DNA of 64,000 nt, taken from Orobanche coerulescens (Eukaryota; Streptophyta; Magnoliopsida; Lamiales; Orobanchaceae). Positions 11,779 to 24,763 of this stretch are shown here, piece by piece; positions within the stretch are counted from its first letter, which is position 1; every line of letters starts with the position of its first letter. The position numbers and the translations under genes were made by a program. Location of the stretch: contig JAWKAU010000234.1 of assembly GCA_033398695.1 (NCBI GenBank), positions 62,001 through 126,000 of the forward strand. The letters are read 5' to 3'. The notes below the pieces were generated by a model. That model saw only the letters and a list, made by a program, of their open reading frames with translations, ran no database searches and was not told the DNA's origin.

Positions 11779-11961
11779 TTACCGATCAAGAATTAACTTG
11801 CTCAAAACCGGTGATGAATGTCCTATTGTATCACAGTTAAGGCAGACAACAGTCGAACTCGTCGTCTGAGATGAAGATGCTCTCCCAGCACGAAGACGAC
11901 TAGAAAACGATCTCTTGGACGTTGGAGTCCGATGTCCCTCTGACAACTCTTTCCATACCAA
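11779..11961 (-). pseudogene. Fused gag remnant, 60 codons
   Basis: The ORF joins three pieces of the F3 gag seen intact at 33701-34999: its first few codons, then the region just before the first zinc knuckle (GHRTPTSKRSF, RLRAGRASSSQ), then half the knuckle (CLNCDTIGH) fused to the last ten codons (KLILDR). Two deletions, of roughly 900 and 215 bp, explain it. The knuckle lacks its last cysteine. Unit 2 keeps the same ORF open. Whether it is expressed is unknown. Confidence 0.7.
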
Positions 11962-12224
11962 GACAGGAAAGTCACGTGATAATTACAGATCTCGTATGAA
12001 GATTGCATTATGATTACGAGATAGAATGATAACAATGAGCATACACGCTCTAACACAATGAATGCATTAATAATGCAATAAAACGATCGTCGACATGACG
12101 CCGGAATATGATAAGATCGCATGAAAGATCAAGTGAGGTGACAAGACTATCTGATGAAATTCCTGAAATGATTACCTTGAACAAGTTAACAAGGTTGAAA
12201 ATTTGATTCACAAGATCAACAACT

Positions 12225-12730
12225 GAACCGTGAGATGGACTGGATGATTAATGAATTAATTGAACAATGAGATTGACTGAGTGATAATGAATTAACTGAG
12301 CGATGAGATTGACTGAGTGATGAATGAATCAACTGAGCGATGAGATTAACTGAGTGATGAATGAATTGACTGAGCAATGAGATTGACTGAGTGATGAATG
12401 AATTGACTGAACAATGATATTGACTGAGTGATGAATGAATTGACTGAACAATGAGATTGATTGAGTGATGAATGAATTGACTGAACAATGAGATTGACTG
12501 AGTAATTGATGAATTAATCTGAACAATGAGATTGACTAAGTGATGAAGGAGTTGACTGAGTGATGAATGAATTAACTGAGCAATGATATTAACTGGGTGA
12601 TGAATGAATTAACTGAGTGATGAATGAATTATCTGAGAAATGATATTGACTGAGTGATGAACGAATTAACTGAGTGATGAATGATATTGACTGAGTGATG
12701 AATGAATTAACTGAGTGATGAGATCAAAAT
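12225..12730. repeat. Leader repeats ACTGAGTGATGAATGAATT (F3)
   Basis: Tandem variants of a unit of about 18-19 bp, often alternating as 36-bp pairs (ATGAATGAATTGACTGA plus ACAATGAGATTGACTGAGTG). They lie between the primer-binding site and gag on the minus strand, in the 5' leader. Equivalent arrays occur at 17160-17615, 22770-23080 and 32930-33430, with different copy numbers. Confidence 0.8.
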
Positions 12731-13125
12731 GATGATTGAGGATTATTAACTGATGAATGAGTTGATCCTTAATGCTTACACAAGTCACACGTGCTCCAAA
12801 ACAATTAGTTATGAATCAATCATAACACTAATATCACATATAAGTTTCAACAAAGCATGAACAATTAATGACATGATGAATGTATGAACATAAAGAGAAT
12901 CGAGTCCTTACACAGGTCATACGAAGCTTCGAGGTCTCACGATACTAGTCCCAACTAACGACGACTCGATGAATGAATGACTCGTGCAAATGCATTTCAA
13001 TATTACGACTCACAAAACCCGACTATCGATTTTCATAACCTGACGGTCCCACTACTACCGCATCGGTAGAGCCACATAACTCACATATCGAGTATCTCAC
13101 AACCCAAAAGCTCGATACCATCTTC

Positions 13126-15942
13126 TCGTAACACCCCAAATCCTATCAAGTTATTACGGGCCGTGGACCCCATGCCGAGATCCACCAAAGTAACATGACT
13201 AAAATACATTAAGTTAAACAACAAGGGGAAATCATAGTCCCTACCATGATATCCGACACAATATTCCGATAAGGAATTTCAACGACAACGATGGGCCTAC
13301 ATGGCCAAAAATAAAATACAACAACATCCATGAGCATCTGCTCGGGTAATACATAATGACAATGGCTGACAGACTGAAGAACACTCCAACTGACTGACCA
13401 ACATGAACAACTCGGACTAGTATCGCTCGAATGCCTCATCGCCATCATCATGCCCTTGTGTCTCAACTCTCTCCTCGCAAGCACCTAAAACATAAAAACA
13501 TGTTCCGCCCCCACGGGGTCAGTCATCCAGATAATGAACATCAAATACATGTATAACATGATATGCATCCAAAGGCAGAATGAAATGGTACAATGATAAT
13601 AATAATACGAGATGCTCACAAACCAATATAAGAACCGAGCATTCGTGAAATACTATGCCCACGACATACTTTTAATACCTGTTCGACAGGTTAGAATGTA
13701 AATGCCCAATGGTGAATCATAATTATAGAGTACCACAATGAATTACATGACATGAACCAAACCAGAACTGAATTAATTATAAATCACAATGCCCGAAGGC
13801 TCCAATGAAATTACCAGGACAATAATAAAGGCTTAAAAGCCACTCAGCCGAAGCTGTCAAATATCACAATCACATGAAGCCAAAAGCGACCATGTTATTG
13901 ATTAAGTGAAGCCACGACGGCCGTATAACCATTAGGGCGGGCCACGCACGGCCGTATCACGCTTAGGGCGAAGCCACGAACGGCCGTATCACGCTTAGGG
14001 CCGGGCCACGCACGGCCGTATCACAGTTAGGGCCGAAGCCACGACACAAAGCCGTATCACAGTTAGGGCCGAAGCCACGGCACGAAGCCGTATCACAATT
14101 ATGATAGTGTGCTACCTTGAGTCGGCCAACACGATAATTATGACTCACGGATGGGCATTATACTCGACACTCCCAATTCAATACCTCGATTACCTTAGAG
14201 GGGTCAATCGATAACAACGACACAATGGATGGGAACTATCCTCGACAGCCCCAATTTAATACCTCGATTGACTTAGAATGGCCAACCGATAACAATGATG
14301 CAGCGGATGATTCAATACCTCGATTGCCTTAAAACGGTCAATCGATAACAATGATACAATGAATGATTGAACACTTCGATTTGCCTGAGAACGGCCAATC
14401 GATAACAATGACACGATGAATGAGTGAATACCTTGATTGCCTTAGAACGGCCAACCAATAACAATGATATGATGAATGATTGAACACCTGAATTGCCTTA
14501 GAACGGCCAATCCATAACAATGATACGAAGGATGTCTCGGCACCTTTAATCGGTTACCGACAATGAAGAAGAGAAATGAATACGTCAACGCCTTTAATTG
14601 GCGAAAACAACATCAAGGACAAAACTCCAACATTAATAGCAATGATTACAACGACATCTTAAATCGACATTAATATCAACAACAACGATCGACACATCGA
14701 TACCGCGAACCGGTGATCGATAATAACATTAAGAACGAGTATCACAATGCCTTGAACCGGCCATTAACGAACAATAAAAACATTTGGCATAATTGCCTAA
14801 AGGTATCGTATCGAACGATCTCTTAATATCAATGAATTCATGAATAGACTATGTCTCGGAATGATACAACACATTCATACACATATATGATAACATTAAT
14901 CTCATTGACTAGTACAAGTATAAAACTTGCCTCAACCGAAGGCGATGAAATCCTTCCACGAACAACGAACGGCGTCCTCCGATAAATATAAGCGCTTGAA
15001 CAACCTTGAATGAAATACAATTCATTCAATAACACAATATTGAACGAAAACAACACAACGATCGAAGGAAACTCTTTGAGACATCTAATCGAACACTAAA
15101 TGTTCAAAGTTCCTCAAGAACTTAAGAATCATCAATCGGGTTGAACGAATCGAAGATATGGATATACAATCCATAGAACATGATTAATAATGTTTAAAAA
15201 CATCAACCGATTCATCAAATTCAGACGGAAAATGAAATCAAAGCTAAAACTCCCAAAAATCAAATTTTAGGAGATTTCAAGAAATTACCTTGATTAGGAT
15301 GAAGAATCCACAAACATGTTGTTAATCCACACCACAACTTAAAGAAGGTGAAATTATTGAGTTTGGTGATGCTAAATCGCCCAAAATATCGCCCACAAAT
15401 CGCCCAAGGAGGAGAGGAAGAAAGAAAGTGATGAAATGAGGATGATTCCACAACAAAACGCTGATATAGGCAAAACTGTACTGTGTGCCGCGGCACAGGA
15501 TAGTCTGCCGCAGCCCACGGCCAAAAGCGCCCGACATCGCTTTGTGCCGCGGCCCGGCGAGAAGGGGCCCGCATGCATGCCCGCCCAAAGACAAAAAGGC
15601 ACATGGTGCACCCTTAGCTATTTCGACCATAACTCCTTCGTCCGGACTCTGATTGACTCACCGTTTGAATCATTGGAAAGCTAACTTGATTATCTATAAT
15701 ATTGAAAAGATTCAGAATTTTTGGAGTTTCCAAGGATTAATGGTGATTTTATAAAGTCAAACTCATACGTGGAAAAGTCGCTTAAGAACACGGAATTCAA
15801 CAGAACGACACCGAAACGAACTCGGATGACAAAAAGTGTAGAATTAATCATTCTCAGAATGAGGAAACGGTCACAATAGAGTTGCTAATATGGAATTAAC
15901 GAGAAAAAAAATATATTGGAAATCGAAATCGCGGATATTACA
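13126..15942 (-). repeat. F3 LTR, copy 1 (complete)
   Basis: A complete LTR of 2,817 bp shared by two flanking internal regions. The left edge reads TCGTAACACCCC, so the expected TG has gained a base; the right edge is GGATATTACA. It contains the 36-bp hairpin repeats (13919-14100), 62-bp repeats, GTGCCGCGGCAC words (15478-15560) and a TATATC-type promoter core near 15466. Confidence 0.85.
13919..14100. repeat. 36-bp hairpin repeats (F3 LTR)
   Basis: Units of about 36 bp contain the stem-loop ACGGCTTCGTGCCGT on one strand plus GGCTTCGGCCCTAAT. About four to five copies are present here, with diverged left members. Other blocks are at 18796-19012, 19639-19715, 31500-31732 and 37713-37945. The repeats stay open in two frames, giving spurious ORFs. 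Confidence 0.8.
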
Positions 15943-18011
15943 TACTACCCCCCTTAAAAGAAGGTTCGTCCCGAAAATTAAAACAAGTTGGGAGAAGCAA
16001 TATCCCGCCAGGAAAACTCAATGAGATACACCAGAACTGAAAGCTCGCTTCTCATCGGCATCGTATGCCCATACAAACACTGATTCACCTCCAAAGAAGA
16101 ACAGCAACACATATAGTCCTCGGAACCATATCTATCGCACGCCCAAGTCCCCATGACTTGACGTCTCGAATCAGAATAAACAATCACCCAGATTATCACG
16201 AAATCTCGGTACAACACCAAAAGGAATGCATCAAACGATCTCAAAATCTCAAGATTCTCAAATACGATCATTATAAATAGATCAACAATAAATGATCCAC
16301 AACCATGATACATTATTACGGATTGAGTTATACAGTCATCCGAAAGACAAGGCTACATTTTAAATGTACCCAACATCGATATCCTCCATATCATCGATCT
16401 CCTCGATCCCAACGATTCAACGAAGACTCAAATCTGAACTCACCGCTTAATATGACCCCGAAAGGTTACCAAAAACGCGAGTGACTATGATGAATGATAA
16501 ATGATTAGAAATCCGACAAGGATCAAGAATGACTCACCGAGGTGAACTAATAACGCAATGAGTGATAACTCAAATGAAATGATTGGAACCATTGTTCCCC
16601 GTGAAGTGAATGATTAGTTTGATAATTATAAGTCTCAACGTGATTGATATATGATGAATGACTTATGCGAATGATTGAACGGCGATGAAATGAATGATTA
16701 TCCTATTACCGATCAAGAATTAACTTGCTCAAAACCGGTGATGAATGTCCTATTGTATCACAGTTAAAGCAGACAACAGTCGAACTCGTCGTCTGAGATG
16801 AAGCTGCTCTCCCAGCACGAAGACGTCTATAAAACGATCTCTTGGACGTTGGAGTCTGATGTCCCTCTGACAACTCTTTCCATACCAAGACAGGAAAGTC
16901 ACGTGATAATTACAGATCTCGTATGAAGATTGCATTATGATTACGAGATAGAATGATAACAATGAGCATACACGCTCTAACACAATTAATGCATTAATAA
17001 TGCAATAAAACGATCGTCGACATGATGCCGGAATATGATAAGATCGCATGAAAGATCAAGTGAGGTGATAAGACTATGTGATGATTTTCGTGAAATGATT
17101 ACCTTGAACAAGTTAACAAGGTTGAAAATTTGATTCACAAGATCAACAACTGAACCGTGAGTTGGACAGGATGATTAATGAATTAATTGAACAATGAGAT
17201 TGACTGAGTGATAATGAATTAACTGAGCGATGAGATTGACTGAGTGATGAATGAATCAACAGAGCGATGAGATTAACTGAGTGATGAATGAATTGACTGA
17301 GCAATGATATTGACTGAGTGATGAATGAATTGACTGAACAATGCGATTAACTGAGTGATGAATGAATTGACTGAGCAATGAGATTGACTGAGTGATTGAT
17401 GAATTAATCTGAACAATGAGATTGACTAAGTGATGAAGGAATTGACTGAGTGATGAATGAATTAACTGAGCAATGATATTAACTGGGTGATGAATGAATT
17501 AACCGAGTGATGAATGAATTATCTGAGTAATGATATTGACTGAGTGATGAACGAATTAACTGAGTGATGAATGATATTGACTGAGTGATGAATGAATTAA
17601 CTGAGTGATGAGATCAAAATGATGATTGAGGATTATTAACTGATGAATGAGTTGATCCTTAATGCTTACACAAGTCACACGTGCTCCAAAACAATTAGTC
17701 ATGAATCAATCATAACACTAATATCACATATAAGTTTCAACAAAGCATGAACAATTAATGACATGATGAATGTATGAACATAAAGAGAATCGAGTCCTTA
17801 CACAGGTCATACGAAGCTTCGAGGTCTCACGATACTAGTCCCAACTAACGACGACTCGATGAATGAATGACTCGTGCAGTCGTACTAATATTACGACTCA
17901 CAAAACCCGATCGGCCCGTTGTCATAACTGACAGCCCCACTACTACCGCATCGGTAGAGCCACATAACTCACATATCGGGAATCTCACAACCCAAAAGCT
18001 CGATACCATCT
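15943..18011 (-). mobile_element. F3 internal region, unit 2 (gag-deleted)
   Basis: Nearly identical in order and content to unit 1: polypurine complement at 15943, gag remnant ORF at 16706-16888, leader repeats at 17160-17615 and a decayed primer-binding complement near 17998-18010. It shares its flanking LTRs with the neighbouring units. Confidence 0.8.
16706..16888 (-). pseudogene. Fused gag remnant, unit 2
   Basis: The same 60-codon fusion as at 11779-11961 with a handful of substitutions (for example KRSFYRRLRAG). It has no stop or frameshift relative to unit 1. The corresponding segment of unit 3 (22314-22500) carries small changes that shift the frame. Confidence 0.65.
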
Positions 18012-21000
18012 TACGCAAAACCCCAAATCCTATTGGGTTATTACAGTGCCGTGGACCCCACGCCAGGAGATCCACCAGGCGAACATGACTAAAATACATT
18101 AAATTAAACAACAAGGGGAAATCATAGTCCCTACCATGATATCCGACACAATATTCCGATAAGGAATTTCAACGACAACGATGGGCCTACATGGCCAAAA
18201 ATAAAATACAACAACATCCACGAGCATCTGCTCGGGTAATGCATAATGACAATGACTGGCAGACTGAAGAACACTCCAACTGACTAACCAACATGAACAA
18301 CTCGGACTAGTATCGCTCGAATGCCTCATCGCCACCATCATGCCCTTGTGTCTCAACTATCTCCTCGCAAGCACCTAAAACATAAAAACATGTTCCGCCC
18401 CCACGGGGTCAGTCATCCAGATAATGAACATCAAATACATGTATAACATGATATGCATCCAAAGGCAGAATGAAATGGTACAATGATAATAATAATACGA
18501 GATGCTCACAAACCAATGTAAGAACCGAGCATTCGTGAAATACTATGCCCACGGCATACTATTAATACCTGTTCGACAGGTTAGAATGTAAATGCCCAAT
18601 GGTGAATCATAATTATAGAGTACCACAATGAATTACACGACATGAACCAAACCAGAACTGAATTAATTATAAATCACAATGCCCGAAGGCTCCAATGAAA
18701 TTACGAGGACAATAATAAAGGCTTAAAAGCCACTCAGCCGAAGCTGTCAAATATCACAATCACATGAAGCCAAAACAGCCTGCAGCTGTTATTGATTAGG
18801 GCCGAAGCCACAGCACGAAGCCGTATCACCATTAGGGCTGAAGCCACGGCACGAAGCCGTATCACAGTTAGGGCCGAAGCCACGGCACGAAGCCGTATCA
18901 CAGTTAGGGCCGAAGCCACGGCACGAAGCCGTATCACAGTTAGGGCCGAAGCCACGACACAAAGCCGTATCACAGTTAGGGCCGAAGCCACGGCACGAAG
19001 CCGTATCACAATTATGATAGTGTGCTACCTTGATTCGGCCAACACGATAATGTTGACTCACGGATGGTCATTATACTCGACAGTCCCAATTCAATACCTC
19101 GATTACCTTAGAGTGGTCAATCGATAACAACGACACAATGGATGGGAACTATCCTCGACAGCCCCAATTTAATACCTCGATTGACTTAGAATGGCCAATC
19201 GATAACAATGATGCAGCGGATGATTCAATACCTCGATTGCCTTAAAACGGTCAATCGATAACAATGATACAATGAATGGTTGAACACTTCGATTTGCCTG
19301 AGAACGGCCAATCGATAACAATGACACGATGAATGAGTGAATACCTCCATTGCCTTAGAACGGCCAACCAATAACAATGATATGATGAATGATTGAACAC
19401 CTCAATTGCCTTAGAACGGCCAATCGATAACAATGATACGAAGGATGTCTCGGCACCTTTAATCGGTTACCGACAATGAAGAAGAGAAATGAATACATCA
19501 ACGCCTTTAATCGGCCAAAACAACATCAAGGACAAAACTCCAACATTAATAGCAATGATTACAACGACGTCTTAAATCGACATTAATATCAACAACAACG
19601 ATCGATACATCGATACCGTGGTGATTTTACAAAGTCGATCACAGTTAGGGCCGAAGCCACGTCACGAAGCCGTATCACAGTTAGGGCTGAAGCCACGGCA
19701 CGAAGCCGTATCACAATTATGATAGTGTGCTACCTTGAGTCGGCCAACACGATAATGATGACTCACGAATGGGCATTATACTCGACAGTCCCAATTCAAT
19801 ACCTCGATTACCTTAGAGTGGTCAATCGATAACAACGACACAATGGATGGGAACTATCCTCGACAGCCCCAATTTAATACCTCGATTGACTTAGAATGGC
19901 CAATCGATAACAATGATGCAGCGGATGATTCAATACCTCAATTGCCTTAAAACGGTCAATCGATAACAATGATACAATGAATGGTTGAACACTTCGATTT
20001 GCCTGAGAACGGCCAATCGATAACAATGACACGATGAATGAGTGAATACCTCGATTGCCTTAGAACGGCCAACCAATCACAATGTTATGATGAATGATTG
20101 AACACCTCAATTGCCTTAGAACGGCCAATCGATAACAATGATACGAAGGATGTCTTGGCACCTTTAATCGGTTACCGACAATGAAGAAGAGAAATGAATA
20201 CATCAACGCCTTTAATCGGCCAAAACTTCATCAAGGACAAAACTCCAACATTAATAGCAATGATTACAACGACGTCTTAAATCGACATTAATATCAACAA
20301 CAACGATCGATACATTGATACCGCGAACCGGTGATCGATAATAACATTAACAACGAGTATCACAATGCCTTGAACCGGCCATTAACGAACAATAAAAACA
20401 TTTGGCATAAATGCCTAAAGGTATCGTATCGAACGATCTCTTAATATCAATGAATTCATGAATAGACTATGTCTCGGAATGATACAACACATTCATACAC
20501 ATATATGATAACATTAATCTCATTGACTAGTACAAGTATAAAACTTGCCTCAACCGAAGGCGATGAAATCCTTCCACGAACAACGAACGGCGTCCTCCGA
20601 TAAATATAAGCGCTTGAACAACCTTTAATGAAATACAATTCATTCAATAACACAATATCGAACGAAAACAACATAACGATCGAACGAAACTCTTTGAGAC
20701 ATCTAATCGAACACTAAATGTTCAAAGTTCCTCAAGAACTTAAGAATCATCAATCGGGTTGAACGAATCGAAGATATGGATATACAATCCATAGAACATG
20801 ATTAATAATGTTTATAAACATCAACCGATTCATCAAATTCGGACGGAAAATGAAATCAAAGCTAAAACTCCCAAAAATCAAATTTTAGGAGATTTCAAGA
20901 AATTACCTTGAGTAGGATGAAGAATCCACAAACATGTTGTTAATCCACACCACAACTTGAAGAAGATGAAATTATTGAGTTTGGTGATGCTAAATCGCCC

Positions 21001-21550
21001 AAAATATCTCCCACACATCGCCCAAGGAGGAGAGGAAGAAGGAAAGTGATGAAATGAGGATGATTCCACAACAAAACGCTGATATAGGCAAAACTGTACT
21101 GTGTGCCGCGGCACAGGATAGTGTGCCGCAGCCCACGTCCAAAAACTGCCCAGCACACTGCCTTTGTGCCGCGGCCAGCGGTACAGCCCGCTCAAGCACA
21201 AAAAGGTACATGGTGCAGCCTTAGCTATTTCGACCATAACTCCTTCGTACGGACTCCGATTGACTCACCGTTTGAACCATTGGAAAGCTAACTTGATTAT
21301 CTATAATATTGGAAAGATTCAGAATTTTTGGAGTTTTCAAGGATTAATGGTGATTTTATAAAGTCGAACTCATACGTGGAAAAGTCGCTTAAGAACACGG
21401 AATTCAACAGAACGATACCGAAACGAACTCGGATGACAAAAAGTGTAGAATTAATCATCCTCAGAATGAGGAAACGGTCATAATAGAGTTCCTAATATGG
21501 AATTAAACCAGAAAAAAAAATTATTGGAAATCGAAATCGCGGATATTACA
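18012..21550 (-). repeat. F3 LTR, copy 2, with internal partial duplication
   Basis: This LTR is 3,539 bp, about 720 bp longer than copy 1. Positions 18012-19618 match the first part of the LTR; a 20-bp filler copied from near the other end (TGGTGATTTTACAAAGTCGA) follows; then 19639-21550 starts again inside the 36-bp repeats and runs to the normal GATATTACA end. The left edge TG is mutated (ACGCAAAACCCC). Hairpin repeats (18796-19012), 62-bp repeats (twice) and palindromic words (21098-21185) are present. Confidence 0.8.
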
Positions 21551-23082
21551 TACTACCCCCCTTAAAAGAAGTTTCGTCTCGAAAATTAAAACAAGTTGGG
21601 AGAAGCAATATCCCGCCAGGAAAACTCAATGAGACACACCAGAACTGAAAGCTCGCTTCTCATCGGCATCGGATGCTCATACAAACACTGATTCACCTCC
21701 AAAGAAGAACAGCAACACGTATAGTCCTCGGAACCATATCTATCGCACGCCCAAGTCCCCATGACTTAAAGTCTCGAATCAGAATAAACAATCACCCAGA
21801 TTATCACGAAATCTCGGTACAACACCAAAAGGAATGCATCAAACGATCTCAAAATCTCAAGATTCTCAAATACGATCATTATAAATAGATCAACAATATT
21901 TGATCCACAACCATGATACATTATTACGGATTGAGTTATACAGTCATCCGAAAGACAAGGCTACATTTCAAATGTACCCAACATCGATATCCTCCATATT
22001 ATCGATCTCCTCGATCCCAACGATTCAACGAAGACTCAAATCTGAACTCACCGCTTAATATGACCCCGAAAGGTTACCAAAAATGCGAGTGACTATGATG
22101 AATGATAAATGATTAGAAATCCGACAAGGATCAAGAATGACTCACCGAGGTGAAATAATAACGCAATGAGTGATAACTCAAATGAAATGATTGGAACCAT
22201 TGTTCCCCGTGAAGTGAATGATTAGTTTGATAATTATAAGTCTCAACGTGATTGATATATGATGAATGACTTATGCGAATGATTGAACGGCGATGAAATG
22301 AATGATTATCCTATTACCGATCAAGAATTAACTTGCTCAAAACCGGTGATGAATGTCCTATTGTATCACAGTTAAAGCAGACAATGATCGAACTCGTAAA
22401 TGCGAGATGAAGATGCTCTCCCAGCACGAAGACGACTAGAAAACGATATCTTGGACGTTGGAGTCCGATGTCCCTCTGACAACTCTTTCCATACCGAGGC
22501 AGGAAAGTCACGTGATAATTACAGATCTCGTATGAAGATTTCATTATGATTACGAGACGGAATGATAACAATGAGCATACACGCTCTAACACAATGAATG
22601 CATTAATAATGCAATAAAACGATCGTCGACATGATGCCGGAATATGATAAGATCGCATGAAAGATCAAGTGAGGTGACAAGACTATCTGATGATATTCCT
22701 GAAATGATTACCTTGAACAAGTTAACAAGGTTGAAAATTTGATTCACAAGATCAACAACTGAACCGTGAGACGGACTGGATGATTAATGAATTAATTGAA
22801 CAATGAGATTGACTGAGTGATAATGAATTAACTGACCGATGAGATTGACTGAGTGATGAATGAATCAACTGAGCGATGAGATTAACTGAGTGATGAATGA
22901 ATTGACTGAGCAATGATATTGACTGAGTGATGAATGAATTGACTGAACAATGAGATTAACTGAGTGATGAATGAATTGACTGAGCAATGAGATTGACTGA
23001 ATGATGAATGAATTGACTAAACAATGAGATTGACTGAGTGATGAATGAATTAACTGAGCAATGAGATCGACTGAGTGATGAA
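21551..23082 (-). mobile_element. F3 internal region, unit 3 (truncated)
   Basis: It follows the same order as units 1 and 2 from the polypurine complement to the leader repeats, then stops inside the repeats at about 23082, where it is joined to the interior of another F3 LTR. The primer-binding site and LTR end are deleted. The gag remnant at 22314-22500 is frame-shifted. Confidence 0.75.
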
Positions 23083-24054
23083 TAAATATAAGCGCTCGAA
23101 CAACCTTGAATGAAATACAATTCATTCAATAACACAATATCGAATGGAAACAACACAACGATCGAAGGAAACTCTTTGAGACATTTAATCGAACACTAAA
23201 TGTTCAAAGTTCCTCAAGAACTTAAGAATCATCAATCGGGTTGACGAATCGAAGATATGGATATACAATCCATAGAACATGATTAATAATGTTTACAAAC
23301 ATCAACCGATTCATCAAATTCGTACGGAAAATGAAATCAAAGCCAAAACTCCCAAAAATCAAATTTTAGGTGATTTCAAGAAATTACCTTGATTAGGATG
23401 AAGAATCCACAAACATGTTGTTAATCCACACCACAACTTGAATAAGATGAAATTATTTGAGTTTGATGATGCTAAATCGCCCAAAATATCGCCCACAAAT
23501 CGCCCAAGGAGGAGAGGAAGAAGGAAAGTGATGAAATGAGGATGATTCCACAACAAAACGCTGATATAGGCAAAACTCTACTGTGTGCCACGGTACAGGA
23601 TGAGTGTGCCACGGCCCACGGCCAAAAACTGCCCAGCACACTGCCTTTGTGCCGCGGCCCGGCCATAAGGGGCCGCAGCCCGCGGTACAGCCCGCTCCAG
23701 CACAAAAAGGCACATGGTGCAGCCTTAGCTATTTCGACCATAACTCCTTCGTCCTAACTCCGATTGACTCACAGTTTGAACCATTGAAAAGCTAACTTGA
23801 TTCTATATAATATTGAAAAGATTCAGAATTTTTGGAGGTTCCAAGGATTAATGGTGATTTTACAAAGTCGAACTCATACGTGGAAAAGTCGCTTAAGAAC
23901 ACAGAATTCAACAGAACGACACCGAGACGAACTCGGATGACAAAAAGTATAGAATTAATCATTCTCGGAATGAGGAAACGGTCACAATAGAGTTGCTAAG
24001 ATGGAATTAAACCAGAAAAAAAAATTATTGGAAATCGAAATCGCGGATATTACA
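23083..24054 (-). repeat. F3 LTR, copy 3 (right part only)
   Basis: It corresponds to about 14988-15942 of copy 1, starting at TAAATATAAGCG and ending at GATATTACA. It is followed directly by CCGATACCA rather than the polypurine complement, so this is the outer right edge of the array. CCGAT may be the target duplication, but its partner is lost. GTGCCGCGGCAC-type words lie at 23580-23695. Confidence 0.8.
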
Positions 24055-24763
24055 CCGATACCACGTTGTCACGGGATAACTCTTGCATAGTCGATCTCGT
24101 GTGACACTCAGTTCACTTCTAGCTAATTCAGGCTAACTCCAATCCTTATGATGTACTAACGGACTTGGAAAGCAAGAAGCTAAGGGTTAAAGACTACAAG
24201 GTAAGAAGAGGTTTTGTATTATGTGAACTTCAAAGATTACAAGCACTTCTTGATTACACTCCTTGATGATACTTCTTGATGATGCTTCTTGATGATCTTT
24301 ATGATGGTCTTGGAGCAAATGATCTCCCCCTATTTATACATCTCCCGCGCACGTCGGTCGCGTTTGGAATCCCATGCCCGCGCCCGACATCCTTGCTTGA
24401 GTCTTGCCTCGCGACTCGACCTCGCCTCGTCATCTTTCCTTATTCCGAGCACTGCTTGCTCGTCCGGCCTTGCCCACGCTCCATGCACTGCCGGATAGTC
24501 CTGTACATGTCCCTACTGGAATGCCCAAGTGTCCTGAACACTAAGGCATGTTGTCCCATGGGCGAACCGCCTCCCATAGCGGTGCCTGTGTTCCTCCCAT
24601 GGCTTCTTCACATGGTTGTCCGTCCGACCATGCTGCTGCTTATAAGGCTGAACCTCCATTTCCAGCATGATGCCTTCTAGGGCGTCTTGCTCATGCTTGA
24701 TCTTCAACACCTCGTGCGACCGGACCTGCACGTCTATCCCGTCATCAACTTTCTGCCGTGACA
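24055..24763 (-). repeat. F9 LTR with adjoining primer-binding site (Copia-like?)
   Basis: 24067-24763 begins TGTCACGG and ends CCGTGACA, a perfect 8-bp terminal inverted repeat. On the minus strand a TATAAATAG box lies at about 24331-24340. Just outside the left edge, 24055-24063 reads TGGTATCGG on the minus strand, an initiator-Met primer-binding site three bases from the LTR. The F3 array seems to have landed inside this primer site, so the body of the element is gone. Copia assignment rests only on LTR length (697 bp) and primer type. Confidence 0.5.

Larger units (their letters stand above)
11014..13125 (-). mobile_element. F3 internal region, unit 1 (gag-deleted)
   Basis: The interior lies between the polypurine complement at 11014-11030 and the primer-binding complement near 13107-13119. 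It is an internally deleted version of the interior at 32512-35682: most of gag is missing, leaving a 60-codon remnant at 11779-11961. A repetitive leader (12225-12730) precedes it. No other coding similarity was seen; 11031-11778 is AT-rich sequence matching the 3' untranslated part of the plus-strand copy. Confidence 0.8.

Noticed and set aside
12225..12730. Regularly spaced repeats as a CRISPR array
   Set aside because: There are no unique spacers; units are tandem and degenerate and lie in the leader of a plant retrotransposon.
24276..24680. 134-codon plus-strand ORF in the F9 LTR
   Set aside because: It overlaps the LTR promoter region on the opposite strand and no family resemblance was seen.
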